Source: Acidimicrobiaceae bacterium
Lineage (GTDB): Bacteria > Actinomycetota > Acidimicrobiia > Acidimicrobiales > Acidimicrobiaceae
Assembly: GCA_013044365.1 (NCBI GenBank)
Contig: JABEUP010000258.1
Coordinates: 1 to 13,961, forward strand
DNA length: 13,961 nt
Direction: 5' to 3'
Positions within the stretch are counted from its first letter, which is position 1. Every line of letters begins with the position of its first letter. The translations under genes were made by a program, and so were the position numbers. The notes under the pieces were generated by a model. That model was given only the letters and a program-made list of their open reading frames with translations, ran no database searches and had not been told where the DNA came from. Shown one piece after another: positions 1-6,937 of this stretch.

Positions 1-1
1 A

Positions 2-784
2 GTGGTTCTTGAGTTTCCGTCCCACACTGCCACTGACAATGTGCTCATGGCGTCAGTACTGGCCAAGGGTACAACGATAATAGAGAATGCTGCCAAAGAA
101 CCGGAGATCATTGATCTCGCACAAATGCTAACAGAGATGGGCGCAAAGATCTCTGGTGCCGGAACATCGCGTATTGAAGTCGAAGGGGTGGATGGCCTTT
201 CACCGGCAAACCATATGGCAATAGCTGACAGGGTTGAGACAGCAACTATGGCTGCCGCGGTAGGGCTGGCTGGTGGTGATGTAAATCTTATTGGAGCGCC
301 AAGCATTTATATGGATATGGTGCTTGAGAAGTTCGCTGCTATCGGACTTTTGATCAGTCACACATCCGAAGGTATTAACGTAGTTTGTAGAGAAAGGCTG
401 AAAGCTACGGATGTTGCCACCCTGCCCTACCCGGGCGTCGCCACCGACTACAAACCATTTATTGTCACCATGTTAAGTGTCGCCGATGGAATCTCGATTG
501 TGACCGAGAATCTATTTTCGGGTAGGTTCAAATACGTGGATGAATTGCGGAGGATGGGGGCCGATATTAGAACCGAGGGTCACCATGCAGTGATTCGAGG
601 TATGCCGCGTTTGTCCGGAGCTCAGGTAAAGGGCACCGACATAAGGGCAGCAGCAGCGTTAGCGCTAGCAGGGTTGGCGGCTGACGGAGAGACGATACTC
701 ACTGGGTTCTCGCATATAGAGCGCGGTTACCAGGACTTTCCAGCCCGCCTAGCGGCGGTCGGAGCAGACATAGAGCCATTGTGA
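2..784 (+). CDS. murA: MurA, UDP-N-acetylglucosamine 1-carboxyvinyltransferase (5' truncated by window edge)
   Basis: MurA transfers enolpyruvate from PEP to UDP-N-acetylglucosamine, the first committed step of peptidoglycan synthesis in the cytoplasm. Only the last 260 residues are here, matching E. coli MurA from about residue 160 to the C-terminus. The reading frame is already open at the left edge, so the GTG at position 2 is not the start. Recognisable blocks are GTTIIENAAKEPEI (window residues 23-36), DRVETAT (76-82), VATDYKP (146-152), LFSGRFKYVDELRRMGA (171-187), GTDIRAAAAL (211-220) and HIERGYQ (237-243). D149, R175, R215 and R240 line up with E. coli D305, R331, R371 and R397, so the catalytic aspartate and the arginines of this half are kept. 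The N-terminal half with the fosfomycin-target Cys/Asp loop lies outside, so fosfomycin sensitivity cannot be judged. A hairpin follows the stop. Confidence 0.95.
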   Translation: MVLEFPSHTATDNVLMASVLAKGTTIIENAAKEPEIIDLAQMLTEMGAKISGAGTSRIEVEGVDGLSPANHMAIADRVETATMAAAVGLAGGDVNLIGAPSIYMDMVLEKFAAIGLLISHTSEGINVVCRERLKATDVATLPYPGVATDYKPFIVTMLSVADGISIVTENLFSGRFKYVDELRRMGADIRTEGHHAVIRGMPRLSGAQVKGTDIRAAAALALAGLAADGETILTGFSHIERGYQDFPARLAAVGADIEPL

Positions 785-801
785 GTGCTGACACCAGAAG
801 A

Positions 802-821
802 ACCATCGAGGGTTCGATGGT
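802..821 (+). terminator. Hairpin after murA, possible terminator
   Basis: A perfect 8-bp inverted repeat, ACCATCGA / TCGATGGT, with a GGGT loop begins 17 bases after the murA stop. No T-run follows (CATTTGG), so intrinsic termination would be weak. It may instead mark a 3' end or act with Rho. It is the only clear structure in the 79-base gap before meaB. Confidence 0.4.
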
Positions 822-863
822 CATTTGGACAGAACTCAAGTATTTTTCAGGAGTCAGTAACCG

Positions 864-1814
864 TTGGTAGATTATGATCCAGAACAGCTATTGGTGCAGG
901 CTAAGCAGTCGAACCGGGTTGCGTTGGCAAAGCTTATTTCAATTGTCGAGAGGGGCGGCGGTTTAGCCCGTGAATTGACTAGGCTGACTTGGGGGCAGGG
1001 GGAAGAGACATATCTTGTCGGAATCACTGGTGCTCCAGGTGCCGGGAAATCAACTCTTACCGATCGTCTTATTTCTGTTGTTCGAAACCGCTCGCTTGAG
1101 GTTGCCGTTTTAGCGGTAGATCCCACCTCGCCGTTTTCCGGCGGAGCAATTCTGGGTGACCGGATAAGGATGCAGGATCATGCGACCGACAAAGGCGTAT
1201 ACATCCGCTCGATGGCCACCAGGGGCCAACTGGGGGGATTGGCGTTGGCGGTGCCCGAAGCGACCCGGGTGCTGGCGGCAGTGAAATTCCCATACGTGTT
1301 CATCGAAACTGTTGGCGTGGGCCAAGTCGAAGTGGAAATAGTTGGGGCCGCCGACACCACCGCAGTTGTCATGACCCCCGGATGGGGTGATTCAATACAG
1401 GCAAACAAGGCGGGCCTTATGGAGGTTGCCGATCTGTTCATTATCAACAAATCCGACCGGGATGGTACCAGGGAAACCAGGAGGGATATCGAACTTATGT
1501 TGGAGATGTCCAGCTTTGAGGATTGGATACCTCCGATCATAGAAACGGTAGCAACTGGAGGTAGTGGGATTGAGGAGACCTTCGAGGCGATTGAATCTCA
1601 TAGAGAATATTTAGAGCGTAGTGGAGTGGGACAGAAGAGAAGAGAAGCCCGAATTTTAGATGAGCTAAACCATATTGTGCAGGTTGAAATAAATCGAAAG
1701 GTTGATCAATTGATCTCCCAACCTTCCTTTTCAGCGAAAAAGGTTGAATTAATCAATGGTGATATCGATCCTTACTCGCTTGCCAGGGAGCTTCTCAAAA
1801 TCGAAGATGATTAG
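864..1814 (+). CDS. meaB: MeaB/ArgK-family GTPase, methylmalonyl-CoA mutase chaperone
   Basis: This is a G3E-class P-loop GTPase that loads and protects adenosylcobalamin in methylmalonyl-CoA mutase. The 316 residues are near the usual 320-330. Motifs seen: Walker A GAPGAGKS (56-63), DPTSPFSGGAILGDRIRM (86-103), SMATRGQLGG (116-125), ETVGVGQVEVEI (148-159), and the guanine-specificity motif NKSD (195-198). The start is TTG. The in-frame TAA at 858-860 rules out an upstream start, AGGAG at 849-853 lies ten bases before it, and the family N-terminal helix (ALAKLISIVERGG) follows soon after. The older name ArgK, an arginine-transport kinase, is a historical misassignment. The mutase genes are not in this window. 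An enoyl-CoA hydratase begins 42 bases downstream and is probably cotranscribed, which suggests a propionyl-CoA or acyl-CoA setting. Confidence 0.94.
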   Translation: MVDYDPEQLLVQAKQSNRVALAKLISIVERGGGLARELTRLTWGQGEETYLVGITGAPGAGKSTLTDRLISVVRNRSLEVAVLAVDPTSPFSGGAILGDRIRMQDHATDKGVYIRSMATRGQLGGLALAVPEATRVLAAVKFPYVFIETVGVGQVEVEIVGAADTTAVVMTPGWGDSIQANKAGLMEVADLFIINKSDRDGTRETRRDIELMLEMSSFEDWIPPIIETVATGGSGIEETFEAIESHREYLERSGVGQKRREARILDELNHIVQVEINRKVDQLISQPSFSAKKVELINGDIDPYSLARELLKIEDD

Positions 1815-1856
1815 CAATCTGTATTTGTAACCATTGATTCCAGCAAAGGGAGAGAA

Positions 1857-2639
1857 ATGTCTGATTCAGAAAAGTTCGTAACTTATGAAGTCGATTCCAA
1901 CGATATTGCCGTAATCCGGTTAGACCGGCCAAAGGCCAATGCGATCTCAAAAGCACTACTTCGCCAACTTGGCGACGTGGCCGATCAGTTGTTGATCTCA
2001 CCGCCTCACGCAGTATTGATACATGGCGGCGAGCGGATCTTTGCCGCGGGAGCTGATATCACTGAATTTGCGGGGATCAAAGAAGCGATTGAAACTGCTG
2101 GTATTTTCCACGAGGTTCTTAATAAGATTGCCCGAATTCCAAGAGTGACTATCGCCTCAATAAATGGCTTTGCACTCGGCGGAGGATGCGAGTTGGCGAT
2201 GGCGTGCGATTTCAGAGTGGCCGCAACCGATTCCAGATTAGGCCAGCCGGAAGTTTTGCTCGGGCTAATCCCTGGTGGCGGTGGTACTCAGAGACTGCCT
2301 AGACTAGTGGGAGTGGCCAAGGCCAAGGATCTTATCTACTCAGGTAGGGCCGTTTCCGCTAATGAAGCACTTGAGATCGGATTGGTTGACAGAGTTTGCG
2401 ATCCCGATAAGGTATTTTCTGAGGCGTATGCCTGGGCACTTAGCTTTGCCAAAGGAGCGGTCGTAGCTCAGGGACTGTCCAAGAAAGCAATCGACCTGGG
2501 ATTGGCTGGAACCCTTTCACATGGCCTGGATGTCGAGAGGCTTGTGTTTTCCGAGGTGTTTGGTACCAAAGATGCCGAGATTGGGGTGACTTCATTCCTA
2601 ACCAATGGACCAGGGAAGGCTGTGTTCTTAGGAGAGTAA
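1857..2639 (+). CDS. Enoyl-CoA hydratase/isomerase family protein (crotonase fold)
   Basis: Crotonase-superfamily enzyme of 260 residues, full family length, predicted to add water across the trans-2 double bond of enoyl-CoA. The oxyanion-hole segments AAGADITEF (63-71) and NGFALGGGCELA (103-114) are present. Both acid-base glutamates of classical hydratases are kept: E112 in GGGCELA and E132 in GQPEVLLGLIPGGGGTQRL, corresponding to rat Glu144 and Glu164. This favours a true hydratase over an isomerase or decarboxylase branch. Acyl chain-length preference cannot be read from the sequence. The ATG start is preceded by AAAGGGAGAG at 1845-1854. It follows meaB closely, so acyl-CoA or branched-chain degradation is a reasonable but unproven role. 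No thiolase or dehydrogenase partner is in view. Confidence 0.93.
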   Translation: MSDSEKFVTYEVDSNDIAVIRLDRPKANAISKALLRQLGDVADQLLISPPHAVLIHGGERIFAAGADITEFAGIKEAIETAGIFHEVLNKIARIPRVTIASINGFALGGGCELAMACDFRVAATDSRLGQPEVLLGLIPGGGGTQRLPRLVGVAKAKDLIYSGRAVSANEALEIGLVDRVCDPDKVFSEAYAWALSFAKGAVVAQGLSKKAIDLGLAGTLSHGLDVERLVFSEVFGTKDAEIGVTSFLTNGPGKAVFLGE

Positions 2640-2699
2640 CCGCAGCCAGATCGGTGGTATAGCAGGTCATGGTCTTCACCGGTTCCCAGTAATGCCAAT

Positions 2700-3635
2700 A
2701 TGAGACACAAGCTAACTCAGCCCCGTTTGTCAGGCGCAGTGATTTTACTGAGCGTTGCCGGGTTTTGGGGCGCTACCTTATCTTTTACCAAATATGCGCT
2801 ACGTCATGTAGGGGTAAATGAATTACTGGCATTCCGATTTATCCTGGCCGCTCTTGTACTGGTACCCTTTTTGCCCAAGGTTAAAAGGGGTTCGATCACG
2901 TTGGCCAACACTCTATCTGCGGTGGTTCTGGGTGGAGTGTTGTATGGAATTTTCTATTGGCAGTCGCTTGGACTTATCACAGTGACAACTGCCGCAGTTG
3001 GTTTCATTACCGGCACCAATGTCGTAATGGTCCCACTTATAACTTTAATTTGTTTTCGCAAAAGGATTTCGCATCGTGTTTGGGTCGGTGTCATATCGAC
3101 AGTTATTGGCCTTGGATTCGTTGCCGGGCGAGGAATTATTTCTACGGTTTCCGGCTCAGGGCTTGTACTCATTTCGGCATTCCTGATAGCTGTTGATATC
3201 GTTGCCGTTGAGAAAATAATGGGATCTGTCGATGCGCTGTGGCTGGCATTTGTGGAGATAGTTACCTGTTCAGCACTCGCCGTAGTATTTTTATTTCTTG
3301 GCAGCGGTACTGGCTTTGGCAACTTCAAAGAAGTAACGTCATTAGCAGTGATGGTTGCCGTGGTAGTCAACGGGATTCTGGGTACTGCGTTTGCCCTTTG
3401 GGCACAGAATTATTACCAGGCGATAGTGCCTTCGGCTCAAGTTGCTGTAATATTTTCCACTGAGCCAATTTTTGCGGCTGCGATTGCTTGGTTGTTCTTT
3501 GGAGGAACTGTCACTCTGAACGTTGTTTTCGGAGGGATATTAGTGCTGGCAGGAGTTGCGATTGCCGACGAAGAGGCTTTTGGATACCTTGTCTCTAAGT
3601 TTCTTCCAAATGTGGATAGGGGGTCATCTAGGTGA
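2700..3635 (+). CDS. EamA/DMT-superfamily transporter
   Basis: Polytopic membrane protein of 311 residues with about ten hydrophobic segments, arranged as two tandem EamA domains of roughly five helices each. Family-like blocks include GFWGATLSFTKYAL (21-34) followed by ELLAFRFILAALVL (41-54) in the first half. The second half has the typical PSAQVAVIFSTEPIFAAAIA stretch (244-263) and a closing helix GGILVLAGVAIAD. Members export or import amino acids, metabolites or drugs; the substrate cannot be inferred. No in-frame start lies upstream back to position 2661, and I see no clear Shine-Dalgarno before the ATG at 2700, so initiation may be weak. It begins 60 bases after the enoyl-CoA hydratase. 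An HxlR regulator follows 73 bases downstream, which makes regulation of this transporter by that protein a guess worth noting. Confidence 0.9.
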   Translation: MRHKLTQPRLSGAVILLSVAGFWGATLSFTKYALRHVGVNELLAFRFILAALVLVPFLPKVKRGSITLANTLSAVVLGGVLYGIFYWQSLGLITVTTAAVGFITGTNVVMVPLITLICFRKRISHRVWVGVISTVIGLGFVAGRGIISTVSGSGLVLISAFLIAVDIVAVEKIMGSVDALWLAFVEIVTCSALAVVFLFLGSGTGFGNFKEVTSLAVMVAVVVNGILGTAFALWAQNYYQAIVPSAQVAVIFSTEPIFAAAIAWLFFGGTVTLNVVFGGILVLAGVAIADEEAFGYLVSKFLPNVDRGSSR

Positions 3636-3708
3636 TGTTTGAATGCAGTAAGGGAGGTGGCTCGTTTAATTAGGCGATTCACATGTAGCTAAGTGATAGG
3701 GGAACTTT

Positions 3709-4230
3709 TTGCGGCGGACAAGTTTTGAAAATGCCGATTCATCAATGGCACGTAGTTTGGAAATAGTGGGGGACTGGTGGACGCTCCTGATTGTGAGGGA
3801 CGCGTTCATGGGTGTTAGGCGGTTTGATGATTTTCAAGAACACCTGGGTATCGCCCGTAACATACTGGCTGCGCGAATAAGACGGCTTGTTGATTTTGGA
3901 ATTCTGGAGAGACAGCTTTATCAGATAAAGCCCAATCGGTATGAATACCTCCTGACCGAGAGTGGGAAAGACCTGAAGGTAGTACTTTTTGCCATAAAAC
4001 AGTGGGGCGACAGCCACCTCTATGAAGGCACCGGACATCCTCTTTCCATAGCTCACAAAGATTGCGGTTCAGAGATATCCGTCGATATCGTATGTCCGAA
4101 GTGCAAGGAAGTACTTTCGGATGATGATGAAAAGCTGGATTGGATACCTGGAGCGGGAATGAGCGACAAAGACAAACGCGTTTACACGCAATTCCGGGCC
4201 AATTCCTATTTTGAGCTAAACCACAGCTGA
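3709..4230 (+). CDS. HxlR-family winged-helix transcriptional regulator with C-terminal zinc-ribbon-like tail
   Basis: DNA-binding regulator of 173 residues. The HxlR domain covers about residues 12-105: MARSLEIVGDWWTLLIVRDA, then RRFDDFQEHLGIARNILAARIRRL (recognition helix), then the wing RYEYLLTESGKDL. The tail has H116-x2-C119 and C129-x2-C132, as in HxlR subfamilies with a small zinc-ribbon-like extension. The cysteine usual just before the first helix (CSIAR) is replaced by serine (SSMAR, 11-15), so a redox or aldehyde sensor role through that cysteine is unlikely. The start is TTG at 3709: AGGGGA at 3698-3703 is a good ribosome binding site, and an in-frame TAG at 3697-3699 excludes earlier starts. 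Autoregulation or control of the EamA or MFS transporter next to it is inferred from position only. Confidence 0.92.
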   Translation: MRRTSFENADSSMARSLEIVGDWWTLLIVRDAFMGVRRFDDFQEHLGIARNILAARIRRLVDFGILERQLYQIKPNRYEYLLTESGKDLKVVLFAIKQWGDSHLYEGTGHPLSIAHKDCGSEISVDIVCPKCKEVLSDDDEKLDWIPGAGMSDKDKRVYTQFRANSYFELNHS

Positions 4231-4246
4231 ATTATGTGAGCTCAAA
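4210..4246. terminator. Stem-loop at the convergent HxlR/MFS gene ends, candidate bidirectional terminator
   Basis: Arms TTTGAGCT (4210-4217) and AGCTCAAA (4239-4246) pair perfectly. Inside them CACA (4222-4225) pairs with TGTG (4235-4238), giving an 8+4 bp stem with one 4-base bulge and a 9-base loop. It spans the HxlR stop and sits 9 bases from the MFS stop, exactly where a shared terminator is expected. No strong T-run on either side. Confidence 0.4.
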
Positions 4247-4254
4247 GTCATTCA

Positions 4255-5499
4255 TCATACGGATTTGGCCTTAGCTCCAACAAATTTCGGTGAGATCATA
4301 AGTGCTGAGACTATGAATGATGCAGCCATAAGATAAAAGGCTGGCTGGAATCCGTAGTGATCGATTATCACGCCAACCAGCGCAAGCCATAATGCTCCCA
4401 CTCCGTATGCTATCGCAAAGAAGATACCGAACGCAGCACGTGCCTGATTGGGCCCGATCGAGTCTGAGAATAGTGACTGAATCAGGGGCGACTCTGAGTA
4501 TGCCAGCATTCCCATAATTAGAGAAACTGCGCTGAGGAGCCATACGGATGAGTACGTTTGGACAAAAAGGACCATGAAAACGGCTCCTCCTATATAGGCC
4601 GTTACCAAGACTCCCTTGCGTCCTATTTTGTCAGATAACCAGCCTGCCATCAATGGTCCGACGACTCCGCCCGCCACCAATACGGTGTATACCAGACCAA
4701 CCGTGACAGTAGAAAGGTGGGCTCCGTCTTTGAGGTAAAGCGGTACGAATGCGCTTAGAACTCCGAGGCCGCGACCCGCGGCAGAAACTGTTGAGGCTGC
4801 GATGACGACCATTGCGGCCTTATTTTTCATCACCAATGACCCAATTGACGGTCCGCCTGGCTGGCGCAATGATTGTTCATGGGCAGCTGATCCTTGGGTA
4901 TGGCTTGGCTCGAGTGGCAGTTTCCCAATCACTACAAAACCGCCTATTGCCATCGGAATCGACAGTGCCACCAATGCCGTCCTCCAGCCGTAATTTGCAA
5001 TTATCGCAGTAGTAGCGATTGGAATCAGCAGGGTGCCAATAGTGCCTCCGGTTGTATGCCAGGATAGAACGGTGCCACGCTTATTGGGAAACACCTCGGA
5101 GAGATATGCGGATCCGACTGGATGTTGCGGCCACAGTGCCAGTGAACCTATAAATCGCATGGCGCCGTAAAATGCAAACGCTGGTGAGATCGCGCCCAGC
5201 AACGTGACGACAGCCAAGGAGAGGTTCTGTCCTGAGAGAAGGAATCTAGCCGAGTACCTTCTAGCCAATCCGGCGGCACCCTGGAGCAGGCCGCCAACCA
5301 CTCCCGAGACCGCAAGCACTAGTCCTAACGAAGTATATGAGACGTGGAATTGACTGATGACGAATGGATATGTGAGAGCAAGTCCCGCGGCGTAGAAGTG
5401 TTGCACAGCATGGGAAAAGGTGAGAAGTCCAACAATTTTTCTGTCGCCGGTACGCCAGTTATCAGTGGAGTTGACCTCAATAATATCGCCTCGGTTCAT
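4255..5499 (-). CDS. MFS transporter
   Basis: Major facilitator superfamily permease of 414 residues from the preferred start, with about twelve hydrophobic segments in two bundles. The loop motif GWLSDKIGRKGVL early in the second half is the MFS loop signature (usually between helices 8 and 9). The first bundle carries QHPVGSAYLSEVFPNKRGT, resembling the HPEA-type segment of fosmidomycin-resistance-like permeases. This hints at small-molecule efflux or organic-acid transport without fixing a substrate. The frame is open to an ATG at 5547 (16 more residues), but nothing like a ribosome binding site precedes that ATG. The ATG at 5499 has purine-rich AAGAAAGAGAG before it and fits the family N-terminus better. 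It lies downstream of the galT-like gene on the same strand across a gap of about 300 bases, so it may have its own promoter. It is convergent with the HxlR gene. Confidence 0.9.
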   Translation of the reverse strand: MNRGDIIEVNSTDNWRTGDRKIVGLLTFSHAVQHFYAAGLALTYPFVISQFHVSYTSLGLVLAVSGVVGGLLQGAAGLARRYSARFLLSGQNLSLAVVTLLGAISPAFAFYGAMRFIGSLALWPQHPVGSAYLSEVFPNKRGTVLSWHTTGGTIGTLLIPIATTAIIANYGWRTALVALSIPMAIGGFVVIGKLPLEPSHTQGSAAHEQSLRQPGGPSIGSLVMKNKAAMVVIAASTVSAAGRGLGVLSAFVPLYLKDGAHLSTVTVGLVYTVLVAGGVVGPLMAGWLSDKIGRKGVLVTAYIGGAVFMVLFVQTYSSVWLLSAVSLIMGMLAYSESPLIQSLFSDSIGPNQARAAFGIFFAIAYGVGALWLALVGVIIDHYGFQPAFYLMAASFIVSALMISPKFVGAKAKSV

Positions 5500-5794
5500 T
5501 TCGGGACTCTCTTTCTTAGCATAAATTAGATGGAGTTGGGCGACCATGGGTTTGCGATCGTTGGGTTCCTTGCAGAGTTTTAAACAGATCGATCATGACC
5601 AGCTGAGATCGGTAGCAAAATGATCCTCTCGCCAAACAGAGGCGTATGCCTTGATGATGGTGGCGGATTTGGTGTGTCGTAAGGTTATCATGATCCGTCG
5701 CGCTTTCGCGAAGCGGAACTGTACAACTGGTAATCTGATGTGTGAATCCCCGGGGCAAAAACATTCTTGTGTTTTGGCTTCTGACTGACAGCAA
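5500..5794. other. Intergenic region between the galT-like gene and the MFS gene, no gene recognised
   Basis: About 295 bases without a convincing gene. A minus-strand frame is open through part of it (5516-5794) but has no family resemblance, no ribosome binding site, and runs into the MFS N-terminus. I searched for a tRNA cloverleaf and found none. Short symmetric elements are present: ATCATGAT near 5689, TTCGCGAA near 5705, CCCCGGGG near 5748, and a small CCTCT/AGAGG hairpin at 5625-5642. Any could be an operator or leader for the MFS gene, but none is diagnostic. Confidence 0.5.
5755..5778 (-). terminator. AT-rich hairpin downstream of the galT-like gene
   Basis: On the minus strand GCCAAAACA pairs with TGTTTTTGC around a 6-base loop, with one mismatch, starting 16 bases after the galT-like stop. 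The stem is AT-rich and no T-run follows beyond the arm, so it is a weak terminator candidate. Confidence 0.28.
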
Positions 5795-6781
5795 TTATGG
5801 CCTGATGAGGTAGGGTCTGAGATCGGATGCTGCCTTCTCTGGGGGGACTACGTTTATCATTACGCCTGTTCCCAATTCGAATCCGGCCCTAGTGGTGAGT
5901 TTCGGCATTATGTGCACATGCCAATGGAATCGACCTTGTTCTCGATACGGCGAAGAGTGGAACACTAGATTATAGGCGATATCTCCCAAGTGGGACTTCA
6001 GGCTACCTATGGCGAGTTTTATCGATACAGCGATCGAATCCAGTTCGGTCGCACTTGCTTTGTGTAGGTGTTCGTTGTGCATCTTTGGGACTATCAGCAT
6101 TTCATAGGGCTGTGATGCCCAAAAAGGTGAGATAGTAGCAGTCTGGGAGTCCTCCAAAATGATTCGATCGGCAATTCCGAGTTCTCCCTCCAGGGTCGAG
6201 CACAGGACACAACCGCCCAGAAATCGGGAAAAGCCTGCAAGTTCGTCGGTTATTTCTCTCGGCACGAATGAGGTTGCAAGCAGTTGTCCGTGCGGATGTT
6301 CAAGAGAGGCTCCGGCTTCCCGTCCGGAATTTACAATCGCCTGGGAGTATCTGATGACCGATGAGTCGCTATGAGCCTCGATCCTGTCCCTGATACCCTT
6401 CATTATCAATTTAACCTGGTCATGTGAGAGATCTGACCATCCGAGCGCGTGGTCTGGTGAGAGAACTATTACCTCGTGAATTCCTGACGCCGGCGCAGTT
6501 GTAAAAATAGGGCCCTTGGTTATTGCCACCATAGGCTCGTCGCCCGCGAAGGCTGGATACTTGTTTGGCACGACTCTCAATAGCCAGTGTCCCTGCTCCG
6601 AGTAGGTTTCCAAAGCGGGTGGAGTATCCTCCTCGTGTCCAGGGCAAAAAGGACATATTTTGAGTGATTCTTTTTGCACGTCAGTGTCTCGAGCCAAAAA
6701 TGCAGACGGCCTGGCGGACCGTTCGTAGGCTACCACCACCCATCTTCCGGTCAGCGGATCCAACCTGAGTTCATTTTTCAT
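5795..6781 (-). CDS. galT: GalT-family hexose-1-phosphate nucleotidylyltransferase (HIT superfamily)
   Basis: Protein of 328 residues with the GalT two-lobed HIT fold. Seen in order: LDPLTGRWVVVA (7-18), zinc pair CPFC (43-46), RVVPNKYPAF (69-78), GIHEVIV (100-106), the active-site block NSGREAGASLEHPHGQ (151-166) with nucleophile H164 and zinc-ligand H162, a second CVLC pair (191-194), and FHWHVH (285-290) near the C-terminus. Classical GalT exchanges UMP between UDP-glucose and galactose-1-phosphate in the Leloir pathway. The GASLEHPHGQ style and the FELGTG C-terminal segment also occur in GalT-like proteins that may act as ADP-glucose or UDP-sugar phosphorylases, and no galK or galE is nearby, so the exact sugar is uncertain. 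The ATG at 6781 has GAGAG about 11 bases upstream. It is transcribed divergently from the cysteine desulfurase. Confidence 0.88.
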   Translation of the reverse strand: MKNELRLDPLTGRWVVVAYERSARPSAFLARDTDVQKESLKICPFCPGHEEDTPPALETYSEQGHWLLRVVPNKYPAFAGDEPMVAITKGPIFTTAPASGIHEVIVLSPDHALGWSDLSHDQVKLIMKGIRDRIEAHSDSSVIRYSQAIVNSGREAGASLEHPHGQLLATSFVPREITDELAGFSRFLGGCVLCSTLEGELGIADRIILEDSQTATISPFWASQPYEMLIVPKMHNEHLHKASATELDSIAVSIKLAIGSLKSHLGDIAYNLVFHSSPYREQGRFHWHVHIMPKLTTRAGFELGTGVMINVVPPEKAASDLRPYLIRP

Positions 6782-6923
6782 TTAACTTTTGTCTCTCTTG
6801 AAAAGAGTTGCAACACTGTCATTCCCTCTGTAAGTTATAACACGATAATGTCTGCTAAATGAATGTCTAGGTGAAATTATTCCCGTCGCTGTTTTGTCAT
6901 CAACTGCCGGATAAATTCTCCAA

Positions 6924-6929
6924 TAGTAT
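6924..6929 (+). promoter_or_regulatory. Candidate -10 element for a leaderless cysteine desulfurase transcript
   Basis: TAGTAT fits the TANNNT -10 consensus of actinobacterial promoters. Its last base lies nine bases before the GTG start at 6938, which would put transcription initiation at or within a base or two of the start codon. No Shine-Dalgarno precedes the GTG, consistent with leaderless translation. No clear -35 was found. The rest of the 156-base divergent gap (6782-6937) holds an 8-bp palindrome GTTATAAC at 6835-6842, a possible operator, and nothing else I can name. Confidence 0.3.
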
Positions 6930-6937
6930 CTATTGAC

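Noticed and set aside
3635..3692. Possible leader peptides before the HxlR gene: a 12-codon frame starting at a TGATG overlap with the transporter stop, and an 11-codon GTG frame at 3657.
   Set aside because: Both are very short, the purine-rich AGGGAGG is inside or directly against the frames, and nothing in their content suggests a leader peptide.
5625..5642. CCTCT/AGAGG hairpin and nearby ATCATGAT palindrome upstream of the MFS gene, considered as an attenuator or operator.
   Set aside because: Five base pairs and a single short palindrome are within chance expectation, with no T-run or paired half-sites at a regular spacing.
5701..5760. Possible tRNA-like segment (hairpin CGCTTTCGCGAAGCG followed by GAATCCCC).
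   Set aside because: No D-arm, anticodon arm or acceptor pairing could be assembled into a cloverleaf.
5516..5794. A 92-codon minus-strand open frame between the galT-like gene and the MFS gene.
   Set aside because: It overlaps the MFS N-terminus in another frame, has no ribosome binding site, and its composition and content resemble no protein family.
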